This document shows positions 40,732 through 48,443 of a stretch of 48,443 bases of DNA, piece after piece. The stretch is taken from positions 1 to 48,443 of the forward strand of contig JAUCBJ010008906.1 in assembly GCA_032718475.1 (NCBI GenBank), read 5' to 3'. The translations under genes were made by a program, and so were the position numbers. The stretch's first letter is position 1, and every line of letters starts with the position of its first letter. Source of the stretch: Nemertoderma westbladi. Lineage: Eukaryota; Xenacoelomorpha; Nemertodermatida; Nemertodermatidae. Under the pieces are notes generated by a model. The model searched no databases. It worked only from the letters and a program-made list of their open reading frames with translations, and was not told where the DNA came from.

Positions 40732-41855
40732 TGTAAAAGCTTTTGCGGACATAACAAGTCATTTTTACACAATGTGCAGAATACTCTAAAATAGCCCTAA
40801 ATTTGTCCAACTACGCGACAGGAGGGAATTAGAGCCAGGATGACGAAATCTGTCAGCTGATTCTTTATGGACGTGGAGTTTCTTTGTTCTGCCTTATTCA
40901 GCCAATCAGAGCAATTTTCCCTTTATGTCGAACAGAAACCTATGGAAACTCGCGCAATGCATTACGGTCTTTGTTTACTATTTTCTGAGCATCAGAGCCA
41001 GCTCGGAATTTTCTGTGCTTCTGTGTAGAAGTTTCAGACTTTGGCCTAGGAACATCAGATGGCCTTGATTATAAGAACATAAAACTATTAACGCATTGAA
41101 CATTGCTGCACATGGCATCGCATCACATTGTCATACTTGGATACACATTTCATAACTGCATAAGTAACACATACTGACTGTTCACCGCATTATTTTACTT
41201 CTGTTATTAATTGTTGTTATATTAATGGATATTGCTGTTATATTTGGAGAATACCGATAAATAATCATAAACCCCTCAATCTTCTTGATTACTGAGGTAA
41301 GAGGAACAGGTTTACCGGTTGCAACTGCGACTTACATATTATTGGTTTTGTGTGAATTAAATGCTATTCCATAATCCCTACGTGTGTCAGTTGCGATTCT
41401 CCTTATATATGATCAAATTCAGTGATGGTCGGCAGATTAGTGTGAAGTCGTGTGAAGTAGTGTGAAGGTTAATAAAGCATCTCCTAAAGAATGCGCTATT
41501 TACGAAACTCTGTGGCCATCTAGTTGTAACTCATAACTCTGTTGTCATAACTCTGTTTTTATACTTAAAGCGCCACGTCCTAAAGGAACTGTTAATATTT
41601 CCCCGAAAGTAAATATATTTTTCAGAGATTATATAGTAACGATCAATCGAATAATAAAGTAGGTCTACACTGCAATAACTCTCAAGGAATCCGAATCCAG
41701 TCTCCCACACCGTGGGTCATACGCCGCGCACGGACTGGCTTCGGCTGATGTAACTTCAGTACAGTAGGTAATTGATATAGGCTAAAGTCGATTTATAAAC
41801 AAGAGGACAACTAAAATTGGCAGGTTAAACTGCTAAAGGTCTAAAAGCGCGAACA
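40732..41855 (+). repeat. 3' LTR of element B
   Basis: TGTAAAAGC...GCGCGAACA, 1124 bp, differing from 20552-21689 by scattered substitutions and a shorter 'gtgtgaagtagt' run. Confidence 0.85.
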
Positions 41856-41860
41856 AGCTA
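41856..41860 (+). repeat. Right target site duplication of element B (AGCTA)
   Basis: Matches 20547-20551. Confidence 0.85.
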
Positions 41861-43011
41861 CGCGAACGTCGTGATCTTTGTGAAATTTTGTGATTACCAA
41901 TACTATAGGTGGAGCTTCGCAAACGTTGCGATCTTCGTGATATTTTGTGCTTACCAATAATATAGGTGGAGCTTCGCGAACGTCGCAATATTTTGTGTTT
42001 AACAATACTATAGGTAGACCTTCGCAAACGTTGCGATCTTCGCGATATTTTGAGTTTAACAATACTATAGGTGGAGCTTCCAAACGTCGCGATCTTCGCG
42101 ACATTTTGGTTTTAACAATACTATAGGTGGAGCTTCCAAACGTCGCTATCTTCACGATATTTTGTGTTTAACAATACTATAGGTGGAGCTTCCAAATGTC
42201 GCGATATTCGCAATATTTTGTGTTTAAAAATAATATAGGTGGAGCTTCCAAACGTTGCGATCTTCGCGATATTTTGTGTTTAACAATACTATAGGTGGAG
42301 CTTCCAAACGTCGCGATCTTTGTGATATTTTGTGTTTAATAATACTATATGTGGAGTTTCGCAAACGTCGCGATCTTTGCGATAGTTTGTGTTTAACAAT
42401 ACTATAGGTGGAGCTTCGCAAATGTCGCTATCTTCGCGACATATTTTGTGTTTACCAATACTATAGGTGGAGCTTCGCAAACTTCACGATCTTTGTGATA
42501 GTTTGTGTTTACCAATACTATAGGTGTAGCTTCCAAACGTCGCGATCTTCGCGATATTTTGTGTTTAACATTACTATAGGTGGAGCTTCCAAACATCGCA
42601 ATCTTCGCGATATTTTGTGTTTAACAATACTATAGGTGGAGCTTCCTAACGTTGCGATCCTCGCAATATTTTTGTGTTTAAAAATACTATAGGTGGAGCT
42701 TCGCAAACTTCGCGATCTTTGTGATATTTTGTGTTTACCAATACTATAGGTGGAGCTTCGCAAACTTCGCGATCTTCGCGATATTTTGTGTTTACCAATA
42801 CTATAGGTGGAGCTTCGCAAACTTCGCGATCTTTGTGATAGTTTGTGTTTACCAATACTATAGGTGGAGCTTCGCAAACGTCGCGATCTTCGCGATATTT
42901 TGTGTTTACCAATACTATAGGTGGAGCTTCGCAAACGTCGCGATCTTCGCGATATTTTGTGTTTACCAATACTATAGGTGGAGCTTCGCAAACGTCGCGA
43001 TCTTTGTGATA
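41861..43011 (+). repeat. 57 bp satellite array
   Basis: About 20 tandem units of 56-57 bp: 'aatactataggtggagctt', then 'cgcaaacgtcgcgatcttcg' and 'cgatattttgtgtttacc'. Each unit holds a small palindrome cgcga-tct-tcgcg. Two unit types exist: 'gcttcgcaaacg' and 'gcttccaaacg'. As 57 is a multiple of three, long frames open on both strands; I do not regard them as genes. Confidence 0.95.
43007..43011 (+). repeat. Left target site duplication of solo LTR (TGATA)
   Basis: Repeated at 43563-43567. Confidence 0.88.
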
Positions 43012-43562
43012 TGTTAGCTTATCCAATTCCGCTAACACCCCATAAAGTGAGCCGTTAAGCAATATTGGGAGCACGAGGTTGATTACCCAACCTCGTGTCA
43101 CCCCAATAAAGTGGGAAGGAGAAACGCACAATAGGGGTCAGGGGTTACACCCCTGACAGAGAGAGAATAGCAAGGGCGAAGGGAAGCACTTCAGAGGGGG
43201 GCAAAGGGTGACAAGTAGGATATTAGCCAATAGGGGGGAAGCATCGACTGGGTACAGTAACAACGGCCAAACCGTGCAATATATATTACCGGTCGATGCA
43301 GCATTCATTCAGTTTACTCAGTCAGTTCAGTAGGGTGGAATGGTGACTTCTATCACCGTCCGCTACCGCCATCACATGTAATACTTATCTACCGGTAACC
43401 GTGTCATCCATTCAACTGTGCTATATCAACTATATTATACCTTTATACATTTTACCGAACATCAGAACTCTTAACGTCTTAACGAACCTTTTCATATACA
43501 CGGCGGGGACGCGTAGATAGAAAACCCAAACGGATAAATCGGGATCCGTAGATCCCGTCACA
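43012..43562 (+). mobile_element. Solo LTR of family A
   Basis: 551 bp from TGTTAGC to GTCACA with the same landmarks as the LTRs of element A: 'aagcaatattggga', the hairpin (43072-43097), AATAAA at 43105-43110, 'ggggacgcgtag', and 'gataaatcgggatcc' near the end. It is clearly more diverged than the two LTRs of A are from each other. It lies in the 57 bp satellite with a 5 bp duplication and has no internal region, so it is a product of LTR-LTR recombination. Confidence 0.92.
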
Positions 43563-43665
43563 TGATAGTTTGTGTTTACCAATACTATAGGTGGAGCTTC
43601 GCAAACTTCGCGATCTTTGTGATAGTTTGTGTTTACCAATACTATAGGTGGAGCTTCAGAAACGT
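43563..43665 (+). repeat. 57 bp satellite, right part
   Basis: Nearly two more units after the solo LTR, then the homology fades into AT-rich sequence. Confidence 0.9.
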
Positions 43666-44699
43666 TCAGATCTTTGCGAATGTTCCAGAACATATTTTAA
43701 AAAGAAAGAAAATCGATTACTAATAAATATTATAGTTTTAGTTTAAAATATTTATGTTCTAGAACAAAATATATTAGTTCTTGAGAAAAAAGTATTTTTA
43801 AATAAATCATTAATATGTTCTAGAATATCTTCAAAATTTTTGTGAAGATTGTGAAAATCGCGAAATTTCACAAACATCGCAACTTTTGGGAAGACCCGAG
43901 TTGGTGCTTTGGGTCCCGACTGGGGTAAATCTCTATTGTGGTCGTAGATGATCCTATGCCTTGCCGCGCTTTTAATAACTGAAGGCTGATGTTAGTGCCG
44001 GATAAATCAGAGTTTGACGTTAATATCACTTGATGTTTTTGGATCTCTGCTAGTCTGATATAAGTAGATAATATTCTAGATAGATAAACAGTATAATACA
44101 TCGGGCGATGGTGGAAAACTATCTAGCTACTACACCAGTAAATTTTCCAACTGAAGTAGCCATCACATGACCGACACTATATATGTTATATGGAAAATTA
44201 GAGAGAATATTACACAGCCCCCACACATATACCTGCCAACCAATCGATACACTCACCACCCTCTGTGTTCTAAACCCCGACCGCTGTGTTGTTTGGTACT
44301 ATATGCGTTGCCGGCTGTAGGCTGTAAGGCTCACAACTATACAGATACCAACTGAATCATATCCCACAAGTACAACGGTTATATTATTAACACATATTAG
44401 TTACTCCTACTGTACTGAGCGGCCTGGCCAATAGATGTGTTCCGATCACCTGTTTTCCCCTCCGATCATTGGCTAACCTAATTAATTTCCATCTCGCCAC
44501 TCCCTGCTGCAACTATCCCCACGTGCTAGCCCTGCTAGCCCCTTTGTCCCTCTGAGATGGTTTATGACCTCTCAACTTTCTTTGTGGCTGGCGATGTGTA
44601 TCGCCTAAGTTGGTTATTAGGTGACATAATTATTGGTAATGTCACCTTCCCAACAATAATTGGTAAAATGCCACTTTGCGCATTTTCCGCTGGGTAGTG
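43666..44699. other. Non-coding stretch, partly LTR-like
   Basis: 43690-43830 is very AT-rich. 43838-43885 resembles the left border of the satellite at 20467-20490 ('gaagattgtgaaaatcg'). From about 43907 upward, minus-strand sequence may be the rest of the LTR that starts at 44863 or 44721, but its end is not visible. Confidence 0.4.
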
Positions 44700-45060
44700 C
44701 AGGGAATTGAATCCGCTTACACTCTGTGGTCCTCCCAATGGACTGCTTATTCCATTCCTACAACATAATATCCCCTTTGCCTGGTGTTAGCCCCTGATTC
44801 GTAAATCAGTCCACTTCTCCAATCTCCTGGCAGGTGGCGTGCAGCGGGATGGATCCGCTTACACTCCCCCTACGCTATCTTCCCTGTGAGAAGAACGCAT
44901 CAACCAATAAGTCTGCTCCATTCCGCTGGAATCCAATCTAGTATTGTATATGCGGTGCAAATATCTTCTCTGGGGCCAGTCTTCCAGTCTGGCCCCACTG
45001 GGTCTGAGTTCACTACCCATCCTTGGTACATATGCGAGATAAGTTGTACCAAGGCATGTG
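44700..45060 (-). mobile_element. 3' end of a third BEL/Pao-like element, reverse orientation
   Basis: On the minus strand: three stem-loops (45054-45021, 44997-44971, 44900-44871), a 'gggggag' polypurine tract and an LTR start TGTAAGCGG at 44863. This mirrors 19507-19700 of element A, with the words 'ttcttctcac', 'gggaagatagc' and 'gggggagtgt' shared. A second LTR-like start (TGTAAGCGGATTCAATTCC) lies at 44721. No coding region is left; the upstream limit of the internal part is unclear. Confidence 0.7.
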
Positions 45061-45738
45061 AGTTCTCTATTTTAGACGATTGCCCCTCCTCCTCACTCAA
45101 TTTTTAACTGGATACTGTTGTCCAATCTCACCACTCCTCACTCACCTCATTAGTCCCTCGGCTCGCTCCCCTCATTTTCCGAATGTCGCACCCTTCATCC
45201 TCCCTCAAGTCCTCATATTCTATCATCACATCCCTTTTACTCAACCCCTTTTACTCAACCCCTTTTACTCTCATCCTCTCACCCCTGTCGGATTCCCACA
45301 GTCTCACACATGTGTACACTATATATGATAAGTGGGTCCCTTTGTTGTCTCGTCCTCCTGTTTCAGTCAATGAGTCCCCCGTCCCAGTAGCTAATTGAGA
45401 AAGGTTATATTTGACTATAGTACATACGTGGTGGTTATATTATCTAATCTACGTAATATATTGCACTTCGGATTATTTGCATATATATTAATTTGATTAT
45501 TTTTATATTTACGGAGGGAGTTCTGAGTTCTTTGTATGCATTAGTTAGTTTAGTTCTGAGGATATTTCATTTTACAGGATATTTCATTTTACAGAACACA
45601 AGCGAACACAGTATAACACACCCGAACACAATCCAAAAACTGCCGAACACAATCGAACACAGTCGGAAATATAAAGAGCACAAAAATTTACACTGGTTAT
45701 CATCTTTTAGATAAAATTAGCCATGCATAACAAAATAA
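45061..45738. other. Non-coding stretch
   Basis: C/T-rich up to about 45380, possibly more of the internal region of the reverse element (purine-rich on its sense strand, like 19140-19450). A direct duplication 'gatatttcattttacag' lies at 45559-45594. Short 'cgaacacaat' repeats lie at 45600-45665. No gene is seen. Confidence 0.4.
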
Positions 45739-45889
45739 AATATTGAAAATTGGAAACTTGAAAAAGATAACATAATATTGCGGAAGGAGATTGCTCATCT
45801 CCAGTCTCATAATGACGCACAAGATCAGTACAGCCGTCACCATAATATCCTGCTACACGGAGTATCTGAAGACGAACCTATAAAGAAAA
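45739..45889 (+). pseudogene. LINE ORF1-like protein, left half
   Basis: The frame reads a coil (DNIILRKEIAHLQSHND) and AQDQYSRHHNILLHGVSEDE, the conserved RRM entry of L1-ORF1-like proteins (compare AEQYSRRNCILVHGV at 26760-27674). It is cut at 45890 by the unit that follows. The matching right half is at 47456. Confidence 0.75.
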
Positions 45890-45992
45890 CACGAAGTGGG
45901 GCCTTCGCGCAGCACGTGAAATGAGTTAATGCTAAGTATCAACTCGAAAGGATTATAAAAACATAGGAGAAGATTTTCCCGGAAAACGTTAA

Positions 45993-47330
45993 CCCTCTAG
46001 CGGGAGACTGGGTAACTGAAGAAGGAAGGATTAGTTTCCCTACAAAGCCACAGCCTATGGTCTATTACATATCTACCAAGTTTCCGATTGACGGATCATA
46101 AATAACGAAATGTTGGAAGGTTTTCACTTTCATACATTTAGCCCTCTAGCGGCATATTAAAGAACTACGGATCGATCACCTTCCTCACAAAGACGAGGCA
46201 TGTGGTCTAGTACATACCGGTACTGTATATTCCAAAATTCAGCTTAAATAGATTAAGATCAAGGAATTCGCGAAGGTTATCACTTTCCTAAATTTCGCCC
46301 TCTAGCGGCAGACTCGAAAACTCCGGACCGATTACTGTCCACACAAAGACTTAGGATGTCTTCTAGTACATATATGACAAGTTTCAGCTTGATCAGATCA
46401 TAAATAACTAAATGGGAGATTAATTTCACTTTCGGGACATTTTGCCTTCTAACGGCAGACTGGAGAACTGTAAACGGATTCGCCTCATTTGAAAGTCATA
46501 GCTAATGGTTTAGTACATATCTGCCACGTTTCATCTTAAACGGATTAAAAGCAAAAAATGGGAAGGACATTTAATGTTTAGACATGTGGCCCTCTACCGG
46601 CAGACTGGAAAACTTCGGACCGATTACAATCCACACAAAGACTCAGGATGTCATCTAGTACATATATGACAAGTTTCAGCGTAATCAGATCATAAACAAC
46701 TAAATGGAAGAATAATTTCACATTCGGGACATTTCGCCCTCTATCGGCAGACTGGAGAACTGCAGACAGATTAGCCTCCTTTGAAATTTACAGCTAATGG
46801 TCTAGTACATACTTCCCAAGTTTCAGCTTAAACGGATTAAAAGCAAAGAAATGGGTGGCCATTTAATGTTTAGACATGTGGCCCTCTAGCGGGAGACCAT
46901 TGCACTGATGGTGTCTGAAAGTCTCTCAAACGTCTCAACTTTAGCTCATATTGATACCTACAAATTTTCAACTTGGCAGCTTTAAATCCGACAAAGTTAT
47001 TAGCATGTCAAAATCGTAACGACGACAACGATTTCACTTTCAGACCTTTGGCCCTCTAGCGGCAGACTGGAGAACTGCAGATGGATTCGCCTCCTTTGAA
47101 AGTCACAGCTAATGGTCTAATACATATCTGCCAAGTTTCAGCTTAAACGGATTAAAAGCAAAGAAATGGGAGGGCATTTAATGTTTAGACATGTGGCCCT
47201 CTAGCGGGAGACCATTGCACTGATGGTGTCTGAATGTCTCTCAAAAATCTCAACTTTTGCTCATATTGATACCTACAAATTTTCAACTTGGCAGCTTTAA
47301 ATCCGACAAAGTTATTAGCATGTCAAAATC
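45993..47330 (+). repeat. 145 bp tandem array with 'ccctctagcggcagac' start
   Basis: Nine starts of 'ccctctagcgg' or a near match at 45993, 46142, 46298, 46445, 46590, 46737, 46882, 47052 and 47197, so units are mostly 145-149 bp. Adjacent units alternate between types: 'gacatatatgacaagtttcagc' units and 'tgccaagtttcagcttaaac' units. The last units form a larger duplicate (46737-47052 against 47052 onward). Confidence 0.9.
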
Positions 47331-47332
47331 GT

Positions 47333-47392
47333 AACGACGACGACAACGACGACGACGACGACGACAACGACGACGACGACGACGACGACAAC
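47333..47392 (+). repeat. (CGA)n microsatellite
   Basis: Sixty bases of 'cgacga' with occasional 'caa' at the right end of the array. Confidence 0.95.
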
Positions 47393-47455
47393 TATTTGCA
47401 TAAATTGACCCACCCCCTAACAGTGTCAATTCGCTAAGGCTCCGCCAACTTCGTG

Positions 47456-47656
47456 GCTCGCCCCACAATAGCTTTAATTGTTTCTCTCGGAATACAGGAG
47501 TGTGAGATTGATGTAATTCATCGTCTCGGGAAACCTAAGCATGATTCGGACAAAATCCGACTGGTCCTGATACAGTTATTGTTCATTCACGTCGAACTTT
47601 ATGTTTCAAGAATAGTGATAAGTTACCACAGGGGATGTAATTCAGTGAGCACTTAA
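47456..47656 (+). pseudogene. LINE ORF1-like protein, right half
   Basis: TIALIVSLGIQECEIDVIHR followed by LGKPKHDSDKIRLVLIQL matches the RRM centre of L1-ORF1-like proteins (HRLG block), which should directly follow the HGVSEDE segment at 45889. The rest to the stop shows weak resemblance only, and the 3' part of the protein is missing. Confidence 0.7.
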
Positions 47657-47666
47657 CCGTATTGTA

Positions 47667-47684
47667 CCAGTATAATAAAATAAT
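47667..47684 (+). repeat. Left target site duplication of truncated RLE copy
   Basis: 'ccagtataataaaataat' (18 bp), repeated at 48379-48396. Confidence 0.85.
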
Positions 47685-48380
47685 TTTTTTTTTACTTTAC
47701 AAGCCTCATTTATTCACAAAATAATAAAAACCTTCAGAAATACAAACACAATTATAGGCACTATAACAAACAACTAAAAACAGTAATTACAGAAACGCGG
47801 GAAATTTAAAAACTTAAACAACAACAAACAGGTAAACTGCACCACCACCAAACAGCCTGTAACCTATCTAAACATGCCTGCGCCTGGCTCTGTGTCGGCG
47901 TTCGCTAACACGATGGAGGTGTCAGCGACATCTGCTGCCCGTACCGGTCTCTTGGCGGCAGACCGGAACCCCCGCAGACACATTAGGGATGACCTGAGGA
48001 GCGCGAAGCTAATTCGTCGCCGCACCCACGAGATGCACTCTGGGTATGGGATCTGCCGCTTCTCTGCCAGTTTTAACGCGAGGCGCTTGATGAACTGGCG
48101 ACACAGCGGCGCCATTCCTCCGAAAGTCGAGAAGATGAGATGAGTGAAAGTGGCGTGTTCCACGTCCCGGATCCTCTCCTCGTACTTCCGGATCTTCCGC
48201 GCCTCGTGGTGGAGATGGGTGGTGTCCAGCGACATTGCCGCATTGGTTGCCGCCAGCGGGTTGAAAACCGACACATCAATAAACATCTTCTGGAAGCGGT
48301 TGCCCCAGAATCCGCTTACTGACACGTCCAGTCTCGCCTGCTGATCTGTCGAGGTGGAGAGGAGGGAGAATGTCTCTCCC
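47685..48380 (-). mobile_element. 5'-truncated copy of the RLE-type retrotransposon
   Basis: On the minus strand it starts inside the endonuclease region (48378) and runs through the C-terminus to a short 3' untranslated region and a T run on the plus strand (from about 47683) that is the A tail. Flanked by an 18 bp direct repeat. This is the expected product of target-primed reverse transcription that stopped early. Confidence 0.85.
47864..48378 (-). pseudogene. RLE endonuclease C-terminus, truncated
   Basis: It opens with a few residues matching the element at 17740-17760 (STSTDQQARLDVSVSGFWG) and continues with VFNPLAATNAAMS, HHEARKIRKYEERIRDVEH and FALLRSSLMCLRGFRS to the stop at 47864. 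The reading frame is intact over about 170 codons. Compared with the nested element at 16885-18216 it is clearly a different copy (many substitutions). It has no promoter or start codon of its own. Confidence 0.85.
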
Positions 48381-48396
48381 AGTATAATAAAATAAT

Positions 48397-48443
48397 AATT
48401 AAATACTATGTGAAATTAAAACAAAGTTAATACAGAAAGGCCT
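48397..48443. other. Flank, window end
   Basis: AT-rich sequence beyond the target duplication; nothing recognisable. Confidence 0.5.

Larger units (their letters stand above)
20552..41855 (+). mobile_element. LTR retrotransposon B, 21.3 kb composite
   Basis: Bounded by 1138 and 1124 bp direct repeats that are nearly identical in all stretches I compared. A 5 bp duplication AGCTA and a purine-rich tract 'gggagcgg' after a T run precede the right LTR. Inside on the plus strand are gag-like, BEL/Pao pol and unknown (38557-40653) reading frames. A CR1/L2-like LINE is nested on the minus strand. Without the LINE the unit would be about 15 kb. It is possible that the pol region and the 38557-40653 frame come from different nested LTR elements; a candidate inner boundary lies near 38375. 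Confidence 0.8.
45890..47455. mobile_element. 1.57 kb unit with imperfect inverted ends and 145 bp repeats
   Basis: It splits the ORF1 fragment. The left end 'cacgaagtggggccttcgcg' (45890) and the reverse complement of the right end, 'cacgaagttggcggagcctt' (47455), align with small gaps, so they may be terminal inverted repeats. No target duplication is seen. There is no coding capacity. Internally it is almost entirely the tandem array at 45993-47330. This looks like a non-autonomous DNA element carrying a satellite; the class is unknown. Confidence 0.6.

Noticed and set aside
41861-43011. CRISPR-like array
   Set aside because: Units are contiguous with no unique spacers, and the context is an animal genome with LTR insertions.
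41833-43131. Long open frames on both strands in the 57 bp array (SSTYSIGKHKISRRSRR-type repeats)
   Set aside because: 57 is a multiple of three and the unit lacks stops, so frames open by arithmetic; there is no start context or conserved domain.
44886-45107. Short frames on both strands near 45000
   Set aside because: They overlap the stem-loop cassette of the reverse LTR element; no protein similarity.
47283-47468. Arg-rich minus-strand frame
   Set aside because: Created by the CGA microsatellite.

Overview
This is a window of an animal (metazoan) nuclear genome, probably a marine invertebrate. The evidence is one host-type exon for a secreted fibrinogen-related domain, opening at a 3' splice site, set among non-LTR retrotransposons, BEL/Pao LTR retrotransposons and satellite DNA. 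There are no bacterial operons, ribosome binding sites or CRISPR arrays. Frequent AGGCCT and ACCGGT words suggest a non-vertebrate deuterostome or similar marine animal, but that is only a guess.

Layout: (1) 17-3179, minus strand, a decayed RTE-type non-LTR retrotransposon. (2) 4325-4986, plus strand, the terminal exon of a fibrinogen-domain gene. (3) 4964-20244, BEL/Pao element A: 551 and 547 bp LTRs, 5 bp target duplication CCTAT, gag, protease, RT, RNase H, integrase and a DUF5641-like tail. It lies in the last codons of the fibrinogen exon. Inside it, about 13898-18395, is a non-LTR element with a restriction-like endonuclease (RLE), itself inserted in a 50 bp tandem array. (4) 20552-41855, a second LTR-bounded unit (element B, 21.3 kb, 1.1 kb LTRs, duplication AGCTA) sitting in a 57 bp satellite. 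It holds a nearly intact CR1/L2-like LINE on the minus strand (about 22386-27674), a novel gag-like region, a BEL/Pao pol, and a broken unknown reading frame (38557-40653) where env would be. (5) 41861-43665, the 57 bp satellite, cut by a solo LTR of family A (43012-43562, duplication TGATA). (6) about 44700-45060, minus strand, the 3' end of a third BEL/Pao-like element. (7) 45739-47656, a LINE ORF1 fragment split by a 1.57 kb unit with imperfect inverted ends and a 145 bp tandem array. (8) 47685-48380, minus strand, a 5'-truncated copy of the RLE element with an 18 bp target duplication.

The window is therefore a nest of mobile elements. Almost every coding region is broken by frameshifts or stops. 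The exceptions are the LINE ORF1 and ORF2 (one stop), the integrase part of element A and the host exon. The LTR pairs are nearly identical, so the insertions look young compared with the coding decay. Either defective copies were mobilised by others, or the assembly carries indel errors.

The most notable structures are the reconstructable empty site of element B, the conserved stem-loop cassette before the polypurine tract shared by element A and the reverse element, the covarying LTR hairpin next to a poly(A) signal, and the unknown env-position reading frame. I saw no tRNA or rRNA gene.
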